Source: an uncultured Acidimicrobiaceae bacterium
GTDB lineage: Bacteria; Actinomycetota; Acidimicrobiia; Acidimicrobiales; Bog-793
Reading direction: 5' to 3'
DNA: 24,141 bases
Assembly (NCBI GenBank): GCA_903907185.1
Contig: CAIVND010000081.1
Coordinates: forward strand, 1-24,141
The notes beneath the pieces are model-generated. The model did no database searches, was not told the DNA's origin, and worked only from the letters and a program-made list of their open reading frames with translations. Positions 16,215 to 23,598 of the stretch are shown in pieces (position 1 is the first letter of the stretch; every line of letters begins with the position of its first letter). The position numbers and the translations under genes were made by a program.

Positions 16215-16601
16215 CTAATTGCCGCGTCTCAATTGATCGAGTTGGCGTCGGTCTCGCTTTGTCGGCCGTCCAGCCGATGGATCCCGGGCAAATGGTGCAG
16301 CCCGCGTATCCTTCGCCGGTGGAGTTGGTGAATGATCGACGAGACAATCGGCGGCAACCTTCGCGCTCACTCGCGTGGAGATCAGGCCGGTCACCTCGAT
16401 ATCGCGACGAGAGACGCCCTGCGTCATGGCGATGCGGTCGCCCAAGTGAATGAGATGCGCTGGTTTGACTCGGGCTCCGTTGACCTTTACCCGTCCGCCA
16501 CGACATAGTTCAGTCGCCAAGGTCCGTGAGCCGGCAAGACGTACGGCCCACAGATAACGATCGACGCGAACGGAAAGAGGCTGTTCGGTCCCGTTCGCCA
16601 T
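16215..16601 (-). CDS. S4-domain RNA-binding protein (Hsp15/HslR-like)
   Basis: A 128-residue protein with an N-terminal S4 RNA-binding domain: VDRYLWAVRLAGSRTLATEL, then GGRVKVNGARVKPAHLIHLGD. The basic C-terminal tail (GRPTKRDRRQLDQLRRGN) is typical of Hsp15-like proteins. E. coli Hsp15 binds stalled 50S subunits carrying nascent chains and helps recycle them; that role here is by family inference. Its ATG is two bases after the stop of the upstream flavoprotein gene and has no Shine-Dalgarno of its own, so translation is probably coupled. Confidence 0.86.
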   Translation of the reverse strand: MANGTEQPLSVRVDRYLWAVRLAGSRTLATELCRGGRVKVNGARVKPAHLIHLGDRIAMTQGVSRRDIEVTGLISTRVSAKVAADCLVDHSPTPPAKDTRAAPFARDPSAGRPTKRDRRQLDQLRRGN

Positions 16602-16603
16602 GG

Positions 16604-17194
16604 TCAGGAGATTGCGTTGTCGAGAGGATCAAGCCCAGGAAGATTGTCGATAGAGAGGAGATTCTTGCGCTGTTGATAATCCACGATGCCCTCAACTCCC
16701 TCTTTTTCAGCCCACGCATCAAGTGCCGGTCGATGTTTGGTGAACTTCATCAGCGGAACGCCGTATCCACATGAGTCGGCAATGCGATCGAGATGGGCGA
16801 CAATTACTGCCCGCGCACCGGCGCCTATCTCGCTAGCAAAGTGTTTGGCAAACTCGTCAAATCGGTGGTCACCTCGCACGATGAACTCACCTCGGCCTTG
16901 GAGGCGAACAATCCTTGGTCGACCGGAAAAGGCGCAGAACATGATCGTTATCCGGCCATTTTCTCGAAGATGCGCAATGGTCTCGATGCCGCTTCCACTC
17001 TGGTCTAGGTAGGCAACTTTCTCCTGATCGATGACGGCAAACTCGCCCCGGTTTCCCTTCGGAGAGCAGTTCACGTGGCCACCTTCGTCGAGTGGAGCAG
17101 TTGCGACGAAAAACACCGGCTGCTCGGTCAGCCAGCCTGCCAGCTCCTCTCCAATGCCTGCTTCAAGTAGTCCCATGTACCGATTATCGCTCAC
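16604..17194 (-). CDS. Pyridoxamine 5'-phosphate oxidase-like FMN-binding protein
   Basis: A 196-residue split-barrel flavin protein. Diagnostic segments are FFVATAPLDEGGHVNCSPKG near the N-terminus, VAYLDQSGSGIETIAHLREN, GRITIMFCAFSGRPRIVRLQ, and SCGYGVPLMKFTKHRPALDA. The C-terminus has the RKNLLSIDNLPGL tail of this subfamily. These proteins resemble PdxH but generally act on unknown substrates, so I do not call it PdxH. The longest frame starts at GTG (17194); an ATG six codons later is possible. It is followed after two bases by the S4-domain gene, forming a two-gene operon. It is divergent from the M23 gene. Confidence 0.88.
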   Translation of the reverse strand: MSDNRYMGLLEAGIGEELAGWLTEQPVFFVATAPLDEGGHVNCSPKGNRGEFAVIDQEKVAYLDQSGSGIETIAHLRENGRITIMFCAFSGRPRIVRLQGRGEFIVRGDHRFDEFAKHFASEIGAGARAVIVAHLDRIADSCGYGVPLMKFTKHRPALDAWAEKEGVEGIVDYQQRKNLLSIDNLPGLDPLDNAIS

Positions 17195-17335
17195 ACCGAG
17201 CTCAATATCATCCCGAAAGCCGCTCCCTCAGATGAAATGCCTGTGACTTTTGTTGGTCTCGTACCGTTTGCAATCCAAGAGCGCGACTGCACTACCGTTC
17301 ATTGCGACATGCTCGGTCACCGCCCCACATCAGAG

Positions 17336-18595
17336 ATGGTTCAGAGTCATCGTTGTAGTCCTTGGAACTCAGGGCGCCCACATGGCGGAGAGATCGTTCG
17401 ATCGTCTCCCAGACTCGGTGGATCACTGGCCCTCATCGTTGGTCTTGTTGCTCTCGCTTCTCCCGCGAGAGCGTCAACGGGCGTTCTCACCCAGAAGCGG
17501 TCGACAACAACAACGACGAGCCCAGTTGCCGCTGAGCGCTCACTGAGTTTGTCGTTGCAGAGGAAGATCGCCGCGCTCGCAGCTGAGCTCAACCAGAAGT
17601 CCGCCAGCGAGAATGCTGCGACACAGAGCTATATCAAAGCGGCCTCAATACTTGGTCAGATCAGGGGAGCGATCTATGCGACGAATAGCAAGATCAAGTC
17701 CGACGAACGACAGATTGCGCGCGTCAACCGTGATCTTGGAAAGATAGCCATCGCCTCATATGTCAACGGTGCTCAAGGCGGACAATCAGACGCTTTGAAC
17801 GCATTTGGAACTAGCGGTGAGAGCCTTACCGAGCAGGGTGTCTACAGCTCGATCGCCTCAGGGAAGTTGCAGCACGATGTCGCTGCCGTGCAGGCAAGCC
17901 AGGCCTCGATCGTCCGCCACCAGGCCGTACTTGCTGCTCAGGAGGTCGTTGCCCAGGAGCACTTCAACGTAGCGAAATCAGCGCACTATCGATCCGTCGG
18001 TATTGCAAATAGCTATGGCCGCACGTTGGACACGTTGAACCAGGAACTCGCTCACGTGAAAGCCTCCCTACGACCAAAGATCGTGCAAGCCGTAGTTCCC
18101 GCTGCTGCTGGCACGGCAGGCGGACAAGTGAGTGGAGGCGCAGCTGATGCGGCTGTTGCAAGTGGAAAGATTGTGTTCCCGATTCAAAATTCGGCGATCG
18201 TGCTTTCGTCGGGGTATTGGAGTCTTGACGACGGCGTCGATATTGGAACGGTGAATAACGCATGCGGACCAGCGGCGATCGAGGTTGCGATCGGTCCCGG
18301 TGTGGTCGTCGGCAAGGGCATCAACGGATTTGGCCCGGACGCGCCGATTATTCACATCACCGGGGGACCATTAGCTGGTCGGTACGTGTACTACGGCCAT
18401 GCACTCCCAGCGTTGGTCTCCATCGGGCAGGTAGTAGCCGCTGGCCAGCCAGTAGCCGAGGTTGGATGCGGAAGTGTGGGCTATTCGAGCGCTCCTCACC
18501 TCGAGATTGGCGTTGGTCCTGGATCTTCCAATGCGCTCCCGTACCGCTATGAGACCTCGCCACTTATGTTGAAGCTGCTGCTTGCCGCGGTGTAG
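17336..18595 (+). CDS. Secreted coiled-coil protein with a degenerate LytM/M23 domain
   Basis: Predicted peptidoglycan hydrolase or hydrolase activator outside the membrane. With the ATG at 17336 it is 419 residues: signal peptide about 20-47 (GGSLALIVGLVALASPARAS), a short Thr-rich linker, a long helical/coiled-coil region about 65-250 (EnvC/RipA-like architecture), an Ala/Gly linker, and a C-terminal M23 fold about 275-400. In LytM enzymes zinc is held by His-x3-Asp and the last His of HxH. Here these are Asp298-x3-Asp302 (SLDDGVDIG) and His388-Leu-Glu390 (APHLEIGV), while His355 (YYGHALP) is kept. Two ligands are thus changed to acids, suggesting a non-hydrolytic activator or unusual metal site. 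The start is uncertain; no Shine-Dalgarno is clear and the frame is open to 17237. Confidence 0.85.
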   Translation: MVQSHRCSPWNSGRPHGGEIVRSSPRLGGSLALIVGLVALASPARASTGVLTQKRSTTTTTSPVAAERSLSLSLQRKIAALAAELNQKSASENAATQSYIKAASILGQIRGAIYATNSKIKSDERQIARVNRDLGKIAIASYVNGAQGGQSDALNAFGTSGESLTEQGVYSSIASGKLQHDVAAVQASQASIVRHQAVLAAQEVVAQEHFNVAKSAHYRSVGIANSYGRTLDTLNQELAHVKASLRPKIVQAVVPAAAGTAGGQVSGGAADAAVASGKIVFPIQNSAIVLSSGYWSLDDGVDIGTVNNACGPAAIEVAIGPGVVVGKGINGFGPDAPIIHITGGPLAGRYVYYGHALPALVSIGQVVAAGQPVAEVGCGSVGYSSAPHLEIGVGPGSSNALPYRYETSPLMLKLLLAAV

Positions 18596-18647
18596 GCAAC
18601 GCCGACATCGCTCGCTTGAGATGTAGTGAAGGGGCTAGTGGTCGGAG

Positions 18648-19994
18648 CTAACGAGACTGTTCTTGCCGCGCCTCTGCCTCTCGCATGAGGTCAGCGATCA
18701 ACGGGGTCACCGGACCGTACCGATCAACGTCGTCATTGGAATAGCCCTTGTGAAAGAGCGCTCGTCCAATGCTGATCCGGTCGATACTTGACCCCGAGCG
18801 TGCGAGGTACTTGACCGACGTACCGATCGCTGGAGTGAAATCTACTGAGGCTCCCACTTCGCTCTCATCTCGGAAGACGTTGAGAGGATCCCGGCCTTGT
18901 TCGACAGCGGCAATCTGTTCCTCAATGATCTGGCGAAACTCGATGATCGCGAGGTCCGTGGCTCCGAGCTGTTCCTTCGACCGGTCGGTTATCTCACCTT
19001 GGGACCACCAGGCAGCGATGTCTTGGGAGAGGACATAGTCGAGGATTGGTTCACCCTGTTCATCAAAGATCGGCGCGCGATAGTAAGGCACCGGGTTCTG
19101 AACCGGAGCCTCGATACCTGGAACATTGAAGACCCCATAGTGAATGTGATAGGTGTGCGTGTCATCCATTGGAACTCGGATGTTCACCTGGGTCCGGATG
19201 CCACCTCCCGATCGCGAAAAGTACGGGAAGATGTTGTACGGAAACCATCGAACCCCGTCAGCGTCAGCTCCCTTCGCCTTGGACATCTTGATTCCCTTGC
19301 GGAATCCAAAGGTGTCTCGTTCAAAGACGATTCCATCGGCGTGGTCGGTTCCGTGAATTGAGGTGAAGGCACGGTGTGAGGTCTCGTCGCTCGCCCGATC
19401 TTCAATGAGACCGAGTCGTTCAAGTTGATACTTGAAGAAGTGGCCATGGAGGTAGGTGTTGTGGAAGGGGTCAGCAGAGTTCTCGTGACACTGGAGCCAG
19501 TTACACGGGATGGTGGTAATCCCGATCTGGCGGATGGAGTTTGGCCACACCAAAAAGTCCCAGGGTGGAAGTACCGGTGCGGGAAGTGGTCCGAGGTAGC
19601 CCCACAGGAGTCCACCGAGCTCTTGAACGGGATAGCCACCGATGTTTACGCGGTCTTTAAGACGTGAGTTGGGAGATTCCAAGGGCGTGTCGGTGCACTG
19701 GCCGGTCTCGTCATAACACCAGCCGTGATAGGGGCATCGAAGTCCGTGCTCATCGGGAATACCAAACATCATGTCGACGAGGCGGTGTCCACACTGCTTA
19801 CCGATAAGACCAAAAGTTCCTGAGCGGTCGCGATAGAGCACAAGGTCCTCGCCGAGGATACGGACGCTCTTTACGGGGTTCTCGTCGAGCATCGCGGTGG
19901 GTGCAATCGGATGCCAGTAGCGGCGCATCATCTCCCCACCAGGAGTGCCTGGACCTACCTGGGTGAGTCGTTCGTTCTGCTCGACAGTGACCAT
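18648..19994 (-). CDS. Rieske non-heme iron oxygenase, catalytic (alpha) subunit
   Basis: Dioxygenates, hydroxylates or O-demethylates aromatic substrates using electrons from a separate reductase. The protein is 448 residues. The Rieske [2Fe-2S] site is Cys68-x-His70 and Cys87-x2-His90 (CGHRLVDMM, CPYHGW). The mononuclear iron site is Asp175-x2-His178-x4-His183 (NSADPFHNTYLHG), with a later Asp in YVLSQDIAAWWSQGEI as probable third ligand. The arrangement resembles the phthalate 4,5-dioxygenase/vanillate demethylase-like group. ATG at 19994 has GGGGGA seven bases upstream. No ferredoxin or reductase gene is in the window, so the partner is elsewhere. It follows the MFS gene on the same strand after a 183-base gap. 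Confidence 0.92.
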   Translation of the reverse strand: MVTVEQNERLTQVGPGTPGGEMMRRYWHPIAPTAMLDENPVKSVRILGEDLVLYRDRSGTFGLIGKQCGHRLVDMMFGIPDEHGLRCPYHGWCYDETGQCTDTPLESPNSRLKDRVNIGGYPVQELGGLLWGYLGPLPAPVLPPWDFLVWPNSIRQIGITTIPCNWLQCHENSADPFHNTYLHGHFFKYQLERLGLIEDRASDETSHRAFTSIHGTDHADGIVFERDTFGFRKGIKMSKAKGADADGVRWFPYNIFPYFSRSGGGIRTQVNIRVPMDDTHTYHIHYGVFNVPGIEAPVQNPVPYYRAPIFDEQGEPILDYVLSQDIAAWWSQGEITDRSKEQLGATDLAIIEFRQIIEEQIAAVEQGRDPLNVFRDESEVGASVDFTPAIGTSVKYLARSGSSIDRISIGRALFHKGYSNDDVDRYGPVTPLIADLMREAEARQEQSR

Positions 19995-20107
19995 AGTTTT
20001 GTCCCCCGGACCGTTCGTTCTCCTAGGACCCTATCGCTGACAGTTGCGAAAGGGAATAGACAGAGTAAGGCTCGTCCCTCTCCAGCTGGCAGAACGCCCA
20101 TGAATTT

Positions 20108-20172
20108 GCACCGGCCGACGTTGGGGGATCCGTGCTTGCTCCGGTGCCCCAATCGAGCGGGCACGGCCGACC
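20108..20172. repeat. Nested inverted repeats between the MFS and Rieske genes
   Basis: GCACCGG (20108-20114) pairs with CCGGTGC (20141-20147), and alternative stems such as TTGGGG with CCCCAA, and CCGTGC with GCACGG, overlap it. The region can fold in competing ways downstream of the MFS stop. No T-run follows, so termination is uncertain; a structured leader for the Rieske gene is also possible. Confidence 0.3.
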
Positions 20173-20177
20173 AACGG

Positions 20178-21632
20178 TCACCAGTTTCCGCGATGATCTT
20201 CCAGCGAGATGATGAAGGGAATCATTCCCAGAACCGGAATCGCGACAAGAGCGAATCCCCATCCAAGAACCATCCCGGGGTCTGATGATCTTGCAACGAT
20301 CGCGGTCATCACCGATACTGCGATGATTGAACCCATCGAGCGAAACATTCCTCGCAGCCCAGTGATGGCGGCGATGTTGTCCGTGGCGAAGGAGAGTGTG
20401 GCGTTGTTCGCCGCTGGCATTGCAGCACCCATGCCAATTCCGGTGATACCGGTGGTAAATGCCAACCAACCGAACGCCCCAATGCCTGGCGGACGGTAGA
20501 ACATCAGGACGCTTCCGATCGCAATAGTTGACATGCCGATGATCATCGGAAGTCGAAACCCAGTTCGTCTCAGGAGAAACGAGGCGATTCCCGCGACGGC
20601 GATCGTGCCGACGGCTCGTGCGGCGAGGACGGTTCCTGCCTGTAGAGGGGCGATGTGAAAACGGTCCTCAGCATAAAGCGGGACGAGGGTCCCTAGTCCA
20701 AGAACCGCAGCTCCATAGGTGAGATTTACCAGATCCATGATGAGGAAGGATTTTCCTTGTAAGAGATGAAGCGGAATGATCGGGTTGTTCGCTCGCATTT
20801 CATGACGCGCAAAGAGTCCGCCGAGAAGGAGGGCGAAACCAACACACCCAAGAAAGGCGGGCGAGCTCGGACTGGTATGGGCACTTCCAAGAATCGTCGC
20901 ACCAAACATTGCGGAGAGCACGGTCAAGCCGATCAGAACGATTCCTACGATGTCAGCACGTCCAACATCATGACGGACCGATCGGGGCAGATAGTGCCAG
21001 GCGGCGATGATCACGATGATGCCGATTGGAACATTGATGAAGAAGATTCCGCGCCAAGACCAGTAGGTGACGAAGAATCCACCAAGGACAGGACCAACGA
21101 TCCCGCCGGCAGGAAGGATGCTCGTGAACATAGCGATCGCCCGATCGCGATTCGGTCCGAAGCTGTCGGCAACGATGCCCGTTGCAGAGGGCATAAACGC
21201 ACCACCACCAAGTGCCTGGACCACGCGCAGGATGACAAGAAGATAGATATTGCTTGCGAGCCCACAGGCCAGAGAGGCAAGCGTGAAAACGATTGCAGAG
21301 ATGATGAATGTTCGTTTGCGTCCAAACTGATCACTTATGCCACCGGCGATCGGCATGATGACTACCGTTCCGAGGGTCGAGGCGGTGATAGTCCAGGCTG
21401 TCCAGTTGATCGGTGCGTGAAGTGAACGATGAATCGCTGGCAGAGCAGTTCCGATGATCGTGAGATCGAGAGATGCCATAAAGAGCGCCGAACCGACGAC
21501 CGCGAAGATCTTCCATCGATTGGGATCGCCTACAGCGTGACTTGCGATCTCAACTGGGTGTTCAAGATCGGTCCCTGCCGAGGTTCCCAGTGAGTCGCCG
21601 TGGCCAAGCGGCTGACTCTCTTCATTTTTCAC
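20178..21632 (-). CDS. MFS transporter, DHA2 (EmrB/QacA) family, about 14 transmembrane segments
   Basis: Proton-coupled major facilitator of 484 residues, normally a drug or metabolite exporter in the inner membrane. Typical motifs are LFMASLDLTIIGTALPAIHR in TM1, GGISDQFGRKRTFIIS (motif A) and LQILR-like RVVQALGGGAFMPS. TM5 motif C is ILPAGGIVGPVLGGFF, and WRGIFFINVPIGI is a DHA2 hallmark. I chose the GTG at 21632, preceded by GGGAG seven bases upstream. The frame is open further to 21725, overlapping the neighbouring gene. It sits between the VC0807-like membrane gene and the Rieske oxygenase on the same strand, so it may move the oxygenase substrate or product, or protect from it. Direction and substrate are unknown. 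Confidence 0.9.
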   Translation of the reverse strand: MKNEESQPLGHGDSLGTSAGTDLEHPVEIASHAVGDPNRWKIFAVVGSALFMASLDLTIIGTALPAIHRSLHAPINWTAWTITASTLGTVVIMPIAGGISDQFGRKRTFIISAIVFTLASLACGLASNIYLLVILRVVQALGGGAFMPSATGIVADSFGPNRDRAIAMFTSILPAGGIVGPVLGGFFVTYWSWRGIFFINVPIGIIVIIAAWHYLPRSVRHDVGRADIVGIVLIGLTVLSAMFGATILGSAHTSPSSPAFLGCVGFALLLGGLFARHEMRANNPIIPLHLLQGKSFLIMDLVNLTYGAAVLGLGTLVPLYAEDRFHIAPLQAGTVLAARAVGTIAVAGIASFLLRRTGFRLPMIIGMSTIAIGSVLMFYRPPGIGAFGWLAFTTGITGIGMGAAMPAANNATLSFATDNIAAITGLRGMFRSMGSIIAVSVMTAIVARSSDPGMVLGWGFALVAIPVLGMIPFIISLEDHRGNW

Positions 21633-21703
21633 AAGGCTGCTCCCAGTGAGTGCGTCTACCCGGTGGTCGAGCTCGCTCGGTGCTCTTCCTGCTTGCAACA
21701 ACC

Positions 21704-22414
21704 TTAGGGGTGAGCGCCCGCCCAACCAACATGTACGCCATCATTTCTCAATGTTCGAATAAAGCCGACGATAGAGACAGTGATGGCCAGCGCAGTAGTA
21801 CCCCAGGTGACTGTTGAACGCTCGAGAATAAATGAACGGATCGAAGAGTTCAACAGGAGCCAAAGGACAACCGCAGAGTTGATCAGGAGAACCGCTGCCC
21901 ACAAGAAGCTGACGCGCACAAAAAACTCTTGTATTCGAGGGAGAGCTAGCAACTCCCGCGAGAGGGGGCAGAAGTCATTGGCGAACCGCTGAGTGAACGG
22001 TCGTTTCACAAGGGCTGAACCGATCAGTACAAGAGCGATGATCACCGTTCCGGCGAGAGGTTGCACAAAATAGAAAAAGCTGCTTTTGGTCGCGTACGAG
22101 ATGCCAGTCCGAAGGGTGAGGAGCAGCGCTCCCAAGATCAATAGGGTCGAGATATGTTCATGTCGGAACATCCGACGGGCGATCGCGCCGTATGACCACA
22201 CCAACGAAGCGATAAGAGCGGTCCGGAATCCCCAGACAACAAGTGAGAGATAGAAAATTGCGAACTGACCGAGGATGCCCTCGATGACAATCGGGATCGC
22301 GTGCCTGATGAGAATTCGCGGCTGAGGGATGGTGAGTCGGAGGCCCCCGTTTCCATCGGGGTGCGGCATGAGGGCTAGCGCGGGTAGACGATCTCGAAGG
22401 TGGGGACGTCCCAT
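21704..22414 (-). CDS. VC0807-like integral membrane protein
   Basis: A 236-residue polytopic membrane protein with about six hydrophobic segments. The sequence resembles the VC0807 family (intracellular septation protein A-like): a conserved stretch around TKSSFFYFVQPLAGTVIIAL, followed by a second domain with RPFTQRFANDFCPLSREL and three further segments. The function of this family is unknown to me. Two ATG starts are possible (22414 and 22369), neither with a good Shine-Dalgarno. It ends 71 bases before the MFS start and is probably co-transcribed with it. It is divergent from the FAH-family gene. Confidence 0.72.
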   Translation of the reverse strand: MGRPHLRDRLPALALMPHPDGNGGLRLTIPQPRILIRHAIPIVIEGILGQFAIFYLSLVVWGFRTALIASLVWSYGAIARRMFRHEHISTLLILGALLLTLRTGISYATKSSFFYFVQPLAGTVIIALVLIGSALVKRPFTQRFANDFCPLSRELLALPRIQEFFVRVSFLWAAVLLINSAVVLWLLLNSSIRSFILERSTVTWGTTALAITVSIVGFIRTLRNDGVHVGWAGAHP

Positions 22415-22542
22415 CGACGAATGCTAATGCAGGCCCGGGACCCTGTCCCCCGCAGCTTCGGCATATATTTTCGACGCGCAGTTCATTGCTATCTAGCATG
22501 GGTGAAAAGGTTTTGGGGACGTAGCTTTCCGGGGAGAGAACA

Positions 22543-23487
22543 ATGAAACTGGTGCTTTTCGATCATCACGGTGCTGTACAGCCAGGGTTGCTGCATGAAC
22601 AGGAAGTTGTCGGAGTTGGGGATCTCATCCCTCCTTCTCATTCGCACCAGGCAACGATGGAGTCGATTATCGATGGATTCGAAGGATATCGATCAAAGTT
22701 TGAGGATCGTCTCGCTCACGGATCTTTGCTCGCAGTCGAAGAGGTGCAGTTTCTACCACCGCTCCCACGACCTGGAAAGGTTCTGGGATGTATCGGCAAC
22801 TATTGGGAGCATGCGCAACGCGAGCCAAGAGAACTCAACATGTTTATGAAAAATCCTGATGCGGTTGTTGGACCCGGTGGCACCATTCGCCTGCCTGAGT
22901 TTGACGAACCATGGATGTTCATGCATGAAGCCGAGCTCGCCATTGTTCTAAAAGGACCAGCGAAGATGGTCCCCCAGTCCGAGTGGAAGAGCGCGGTTTT
23001 TGGTTATACCTGTCTCATCGATGTCTCGGCCCGAGGCGAGGGGAGATCTACGTGGAAGAAGGGAAGTTGGCTAGGCAAGTCCTTTGACACGTTTTGTCCC
23101 ATCGGACCATGCATTGTTACCGCCGATGAGATCCCCGATCCCAACGATCTTCACGTGCAGTTTTTCGATGATGGACAGCTTCGTCACAACTACCACACCG
23201 ACGACATGGAGCACAGAGTGCCCGAGCTCATCGAGTTTGCTACAACGATCATGACGATGAGATCAGGTGATCTCATCTCGTGCGGAACAAACCATGAGGG
23301 CCTTGGGCCACTTCAGGACGGCGAGCGGGTGGAGATCTCGATTAGCGGAATTGGCAAGATGGAGCTGAATGTTGTCGACCCGCTAAAGCGAAGTTGGGAG
23401 CGAGGCATCTATATGGGAGCCGATGCGACCAATCATGAGGCGGTAAAGAGGTATCGACCAGATGAAGCAAAAAATCTCACTAGCTAG
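22543..23487 (+). CDS. Fumarylacetoacetate hydrolase (FAH) family protein
   Basis: A 314-residue FAH-superfamily enzyme. Members hydrolyse C-C bonds of acylpyruvates, or hydrate or decarboxylate 2-oxo-dienoic acids from aromatic meta-cleavage. Core features are KVLGCIGNYWEHAQREP, then FMKNPDAVVGPGGTI. The metal ligands are Glu129-x-Glu131 (MHEAELAIVLKG) and Asp160 (CLIDVSARGEG). SGDLISCGTNHEGLGPLQDG is the conserved C-terminal region. ATG has GGGGAGAG four bases upstream. It is divergent from the transporter and oxygenase genes and converges with the HpaI aldolase gene, a pairing seen in hydroxyphenylacetate-type degradation. The exact reaction is not determined. Confidence 0.9.
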   Translation: MKLVLFDHHGAVQPGLLHEQEVVGVGDLIPPSHSHQATMESIIDGFEGYRSKFEDRLAHGSLLAVEEVQFLPPLPRPGKVLGCIGNYWEHAQREPRELNMFMKNPDAVVGPGGTIRLPEFDEPWMFMHEAELAIVLKGPAKMVPQSEWKSAVFGYTCLIDVSARGEGRSTWKKGSWLGKSFDTFCPIGPCIVTADEIPDPNDLHVQFFDDGQLRHNYHTDDMEHRVPELIEFATTIMTMRSGDLISCGTNHEGLGPLQDGERVEISISGIGKMELNVVDPLKRSWERGIYMGADATNHEAVKRYRPDEAKNLTS

Positions 23488-23528
23488 CGATCACGTCTCG
23501 GAATTCATCAGTGTCTACTGTCAGTGAA

Positions 23529-23595
23529 CTCGGAGAACAGCCTGCTTCGCCATGAGATGTTCCACTCCTGAAAAGCGAACAGCGTGTTCTCCGAG
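23529..23595. repeat. 11-base perfect inverted repeat in a convergent gene gap
   Basis: CTCGGAGAACA (23529-23539) and TGTTCTCCGAG (23585-23595) are perfect reverse complements with a 45-base spacer. The right copy extends to the odd palindrome GTTCTCCGAGAAC, which ends exactly one base before the stop codon of the minus-strand aldolase gene. It could be a bidirectional terminator structure or paired protein sites; neither strand shows a T-run. Confidence 0.5.
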
Positions 23596-23598
23596 AAC

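Noticed and set aside
20766..21425. A 219-codon plus-strand frame
   Set aside because: Antisense to the hydrophobic MFS gene, producing the charged sequence expected from such a shadow.
21633..21725. TTG start giving a longer MFS protein that overlaps the VC0807-like gene
   Set aside because: The GTG at 21632 has a well-spaced GGGAG, and the extra residues precede the usual N-terminus without conservation.
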